Source: Oscillospiraceae bacterium
GTDB lineage: Bacteria; Bacillota_A; Clostridia; Oscillospirales; Oscillospiraceae
Direction: 5' to 3'
DNA length: 64,000 nt
Assembly: GCA_015067895.1 (NCBI GenBank)
Contig: SVLP01000007.1
Coordinates: forward strand, 25,732-89,731
Below, piece after piece: positions 61,678-64,000 of the stretch. The translations under genes and the position numbers were made by a program. Positions within the stretch are counted from its first letter, which is position 1. Each line of letters begins with the position of its first letter. The notes under the pieces were generated by a model. The model made no database searches. It saw only the letters and a program-made list of their open reading frames with translations, and was not told the origin of the DNA.

Positions 61678-64000
61678 ATGAAGAGAATGTTAGCCCTTGT
61701 GCTGGCACTGGTCATGGTCATCGGCATGATGCCCGCGATCTTTGTCTCTGCACAGACCACCGACCGGGTCGCTGAGCTGGTCGAGAACATGTCCCTGCGC
61801 GACAAGGTCACCCAGATGATGATGGTTGACTTCCGCAAGTGGGGCTCCACCGTCGATTCCGCCACCGACTTCACCGAGATGAACGACGAAGTCCGCAAGA
61901 TCATCGAGGACTACAACTTCGGTTCCATCATCCTGTTCGCCAACAACATCAAGGAGACCGAGCAGTCCTACAATCTGACCATGGCCATGCAGGAAGCCGC
62001 CACCAAGGACGGCGGCCTGGCTCTCATCATCTGCGCCGACCAGGAGGGTGGCTCCGTCTACCGTCTGGGCTCCGGCACTGCCCTGCCCGGCAACATGGCC
62101 CTGGGCGCCACCTACGCCGCCAACGGCACCAAGTACGCCCTGGAGGCCGGTAAGATTATCGGCTCCGAGCTGGATGCCGTCGGCATCAACGGCAACCTGG
62201 CCCCCGTCGTTGACGTGAACAACAACGCCAACAACCCCGTCATCGGCCTGCGTTCCTACGGCGATGACGCCACCATGGTCGGTGAGCTGGCCTCTGCCTC
62301 CATCGCCGGCATGGCCGAGTACAACGTCATCGGCTGCGCCAAGCACTTCCCCGGCCACGGCGACACTGCCACCGACTCCCACTACGGCCTGCCCTCCGTG
62401 GACAAGTCCCTGGAAGTCCTGATGGAGAACGAGCTGGCTCCCTATGTCGTTGCCATCGATCAGGGCATCGAGATGATTATGACCGCTCACATCCTGTACC
62501 CCCAGCTGGAGAGCGACAAGATCTACTCCAACAAGACCAAGAAGGAAGAGTCCCTGCCCGCCACCATGTCCGACGACATCCTGACCGGCCTGCTGAAGGA
62601 GCAGATGGGCTTCGAGGGCATCATCGTCACCGACGCCATGAACATGGCCGGTATCGCTGATACCTGGGATCAGGTTCAGTCCGTCATCATCGCCATCAAC
62701 GCCGGTGTTGACCTGTTCTGCATGCCCTGCCGTCTGTACTGCCAGGACGATCTGAAGGATCTGGATGCCATCATCGATGGTGTCATTGCCGCTGTCGAGT
62801 CCGGCGAGATCGCCATGGAGCGCATCGACGATGCCTGCAAGCGCATCCTGACCGTCAAGGAGAACCGGGGCATCCTGGATTATGATCCCGCCGAGCATAC
62901 CCTGGAGAAGGCTCTGGCCGTTGTCGGCTCCGACGAGAACCGCGCCATGGAGCGTGAGATCGCCGCTGCCGCCGTCACCGTCGTCAAGAACGACGGCACT
63001 CTGCCCCTGGATCTGACCGCCGAGTCCAAGGTTCTGATGCTGTGCCCCTACAACAACGAGCGCGCTCAGATGCTGATGGGCTGGAACCGCGCCGCCGAGG
63101 CCGGTCTGATCCCCGCCGGTGCCGAGGTTGACTACTACCGCTTCAGCTCCACCACCATCAACGAGGAGCTGCAGGCCAAGCTCGACTGGGCTGACACCTA
63201 CATCATCATCACCGAGGTTTCTTCCACCGCCCGCATGAACTACAAGCACTGGCTGTCCGCCATGCCCAACAAGCTCTGCGACTACGCCGCCGAGAACGGC
63301 AAGAAGGCTGTCATCGCCTCCTGCGACAAGCCCTACGACGTGCAGATGTACCCCAACGCCAACGCCATCCTGGCCGCCTACGGCTGCAAGGGCTCCAGCG
63401 TTGATCCCACCGAGGCCATCATCGGCGGTGCCACCGGCTCTGCCGCTGCCTACGGCCCCAACATCATCGCCGCTGTCGAGGTCGCTCTGGGCACCTACGG
63501 CGCACAGGGCAAGCTGCCCGTCAACGTCCCCGTCTACGACGCTGAGGCCAATGCCTACACCGACGAGCTGGTCTACGAGCGCGGCTACGGCCTGACCTAC
63601 GACGCCAAGGTTGGCCGCGTCAGCTCTCTGGTCAGCGAGATGTCCCTGCGGGACAAGGTCACCCAGATGATGATGGTTGACTTCCGCAAGTGGGGCGCAA
63701 CCGCCGCTTCCTCCACCGACTTCACCGTCATGAACGACGAAGTCCGCAAGATCATCGAGGACTACAACTTCGGTTCCATCATCCTCTTCGCCAACAACAT
63801 CAAGGAGACCGAGCAGTCCTTCAATCTGGTCTACGCCATGCAGGAAGCCGCCACCAAGGACGGCGGTCTGGCTCTCATCATCTGCGCCGACCAGGAGGGT
63901 GGCTCCGTCTACCGTCTGGGCTCCGGCACCGCCCTGCCCGGCAACATGGCTCTGGGCGCAACCTACGCCGCCAACGGCACCAAGTACGCCCTGCACGCCG
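61678..64000 (+). CDS. Secreted GH3 glycosidase with tandem internal duplication, 5' part
   Basis: Partial gene, at least 774 residues, running off the right edge. A signal peptide (1-27) is followed by a GH3 domain with CADQEGGSV, the NagZ-like CAKHFPGHGDTATDSHYG loop, and the likely nucleophile Asp in IIVTDAMNMAG; a C-terminal GH3 subdomain follows to about residue 640. Then, at 63627, a second GH3 domain begins that repeats the first almost word for word (MSLRDKVTQMMMVDFRKWG and so on). The KHFPGHG...DSH motif indicates beta-N-acetylhexosaminidase activity, perhaps on peptidoglycan or host glycans. GGAGG precedes the ATG. Confidence 0.93.
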   Translation, partial: MKRMLALVLALVMVIGMMPAIFVSAQTTDRVAELVENMSLRDKVTQMMMVDFRKWGSTVDSATDFTEMNDEVRKIIEDYNFGSIILFANNIKETEQSYNLTMAMQEAATKDGGLALIICADQEGGSVYRLGSGTALPGNMALGATYAANGTKYALEAGKIIGSELDAVGINGNLAPVVDVNNNANNPVIGLRSYGDDATMVGELASASIAGMAEYNVIGCAKHFPGHGDTATDSHYGLPSVDKSLEVLMENELAPYVVAIDQGIEMIMTAHILYPQLESDKIYSNKTKKEESLPATMSDDILTGLLKEQMGFEGIIVTDAMNMAGIADTWDQVQSVIIAINAGVDLFCMPCRLYCQDDLKDLDAIIDGVIAAVESGEIAMERIDDACKRILTVKENRGILDYDPAEHTLEKALAVVGSDENRAMEREIAAAAVTVVKNDGTLPLDLTAESKVLMLCPYNNERAQMLMGWNRAAEAGLIPAGAEVDYYRFSSTTINEELQAKLDWADTYIIITEVSSTARMNYKHWLSAMPNKLCDYAAENGKKAVIASCDKPYDVQMYPNANAILAAYGCKGSSVDPTEAIIGGATGSAAAYGPNIIAAVEVALGTYGAQGKLPVNVPVYDAEANAYTDELVYERGYGLTYDAKVGRVSSLVSEMSLRDKVTQMMMVDFRKWGATAASSTDFTVMNDEVRKIIEDYNFGSIILFANNIKETEQSFNLVYAMQEAATKDGGLALIICADQEGGSVYRLGSGTALPGNMALGATYAANGTKYALHA
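61764..62151 (+). repeat. Intragenic direct repeat, copy 1
   Basis: About 370 bp of near-identical DNA in the same frame as copy 2. The first differences are clustered at the short segment after the RKWG codons. Confidence 0.85.
63627..64000 (+). repeat. Intragenic direct repeat, copy 2 (cut by window edge)
   Basis: Begins at the SLVSEMSLRDK codons and matches copy 1 to the end of the window with few changes. Confidence 0.85.

Overview
The window reads as chromosomal DNA of a GC-rich, anaerobic, probably gut-dwelling Clostridium-class Bacillota (Oscillospirales-like). This is inferred from an electron-bifurcating-type [FeFe] hydrogenase (hydCBA), a Rex repressor, T-box and TPP riboswitches on uptake or biosynthesis genes, consensus TTGACA/TATAAT promoters, strong AGGAGG ribosome sites, and several very large secreted carbohydrate-active or surface proteins. 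No rRNA, tRNA, phage, insertion sequence or CRISPR array is visible.

Layout. 0-6.6 kb: a secreted subtilase (cut by the left edge), a winged-helix regulator, an MBL hydrolase with surE, rex, a tiny Cys-repeat peptide gene, and a divergent ahpC/AhpF-N pair behind a 21-bp Fur/PerR-like palindrome. 6.7-13.1 kb: a glycerol regulon (TetR-like regulator, glpK, glpF, glpA, glpB-like, DUF1667). 13.1-19.1 kb: a REP cassette, an amidohydrolase/GPH-transporter pair, a TPP-riboswitch thiamin-precursor ABC operon, and an HPr-like gene with a cre-like site. 19.4-27.5 kb: a 2,179-residue secreted PHP-domain protein and a GH4 alpha-galactosidase. 28.2-32.3 kb: hydCBA. 32.7-37.6 kb: a secreted multimodular GH13 enzyme.

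37.7-53.8 kb is the most unusual part. It holds ilvE, a four-subunit 2-oxoacid:ferredoxin oxidoreductase (VOR/KOR type), a ParA/MinD-like ATPase, and three AMP-forming acyl-CoA synthetases with unusual N-terminal fusions: two are HTH-cupin-ligase and one is TIM-barrel-ligase. Three separate T-box leaders precede the two HTH-cupin-ligases and an operon that starts with a LeuA-like protein lacking its metal-binding residues. T-boxes switch genes on when an amino acid is scarce. The locus is therefore best read as assimilation of short branched or aryl carboxylic acids: acid to acyl-CoA to 2-oxoacid by reductive carboxylation to amino acid. This is inference, but testable.

53.9-64 kb: glycerate kinase, a secreted YdcF/discoidin protein, a TIM-barrel protein of unknown function, a glucose/GlcNAc-type PTS (EIIA, EIICB) and a secreted GH3 enzyme with an internal tandem duplication, cut by the right edge. 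Three large secreted proteins share one C-terminal module with a GWSGYTTW motif. Four convergent gene junctions carry AGTGCTGA-type repeats around their terminators, and four REP-like elements lie in other intergenic gaps.
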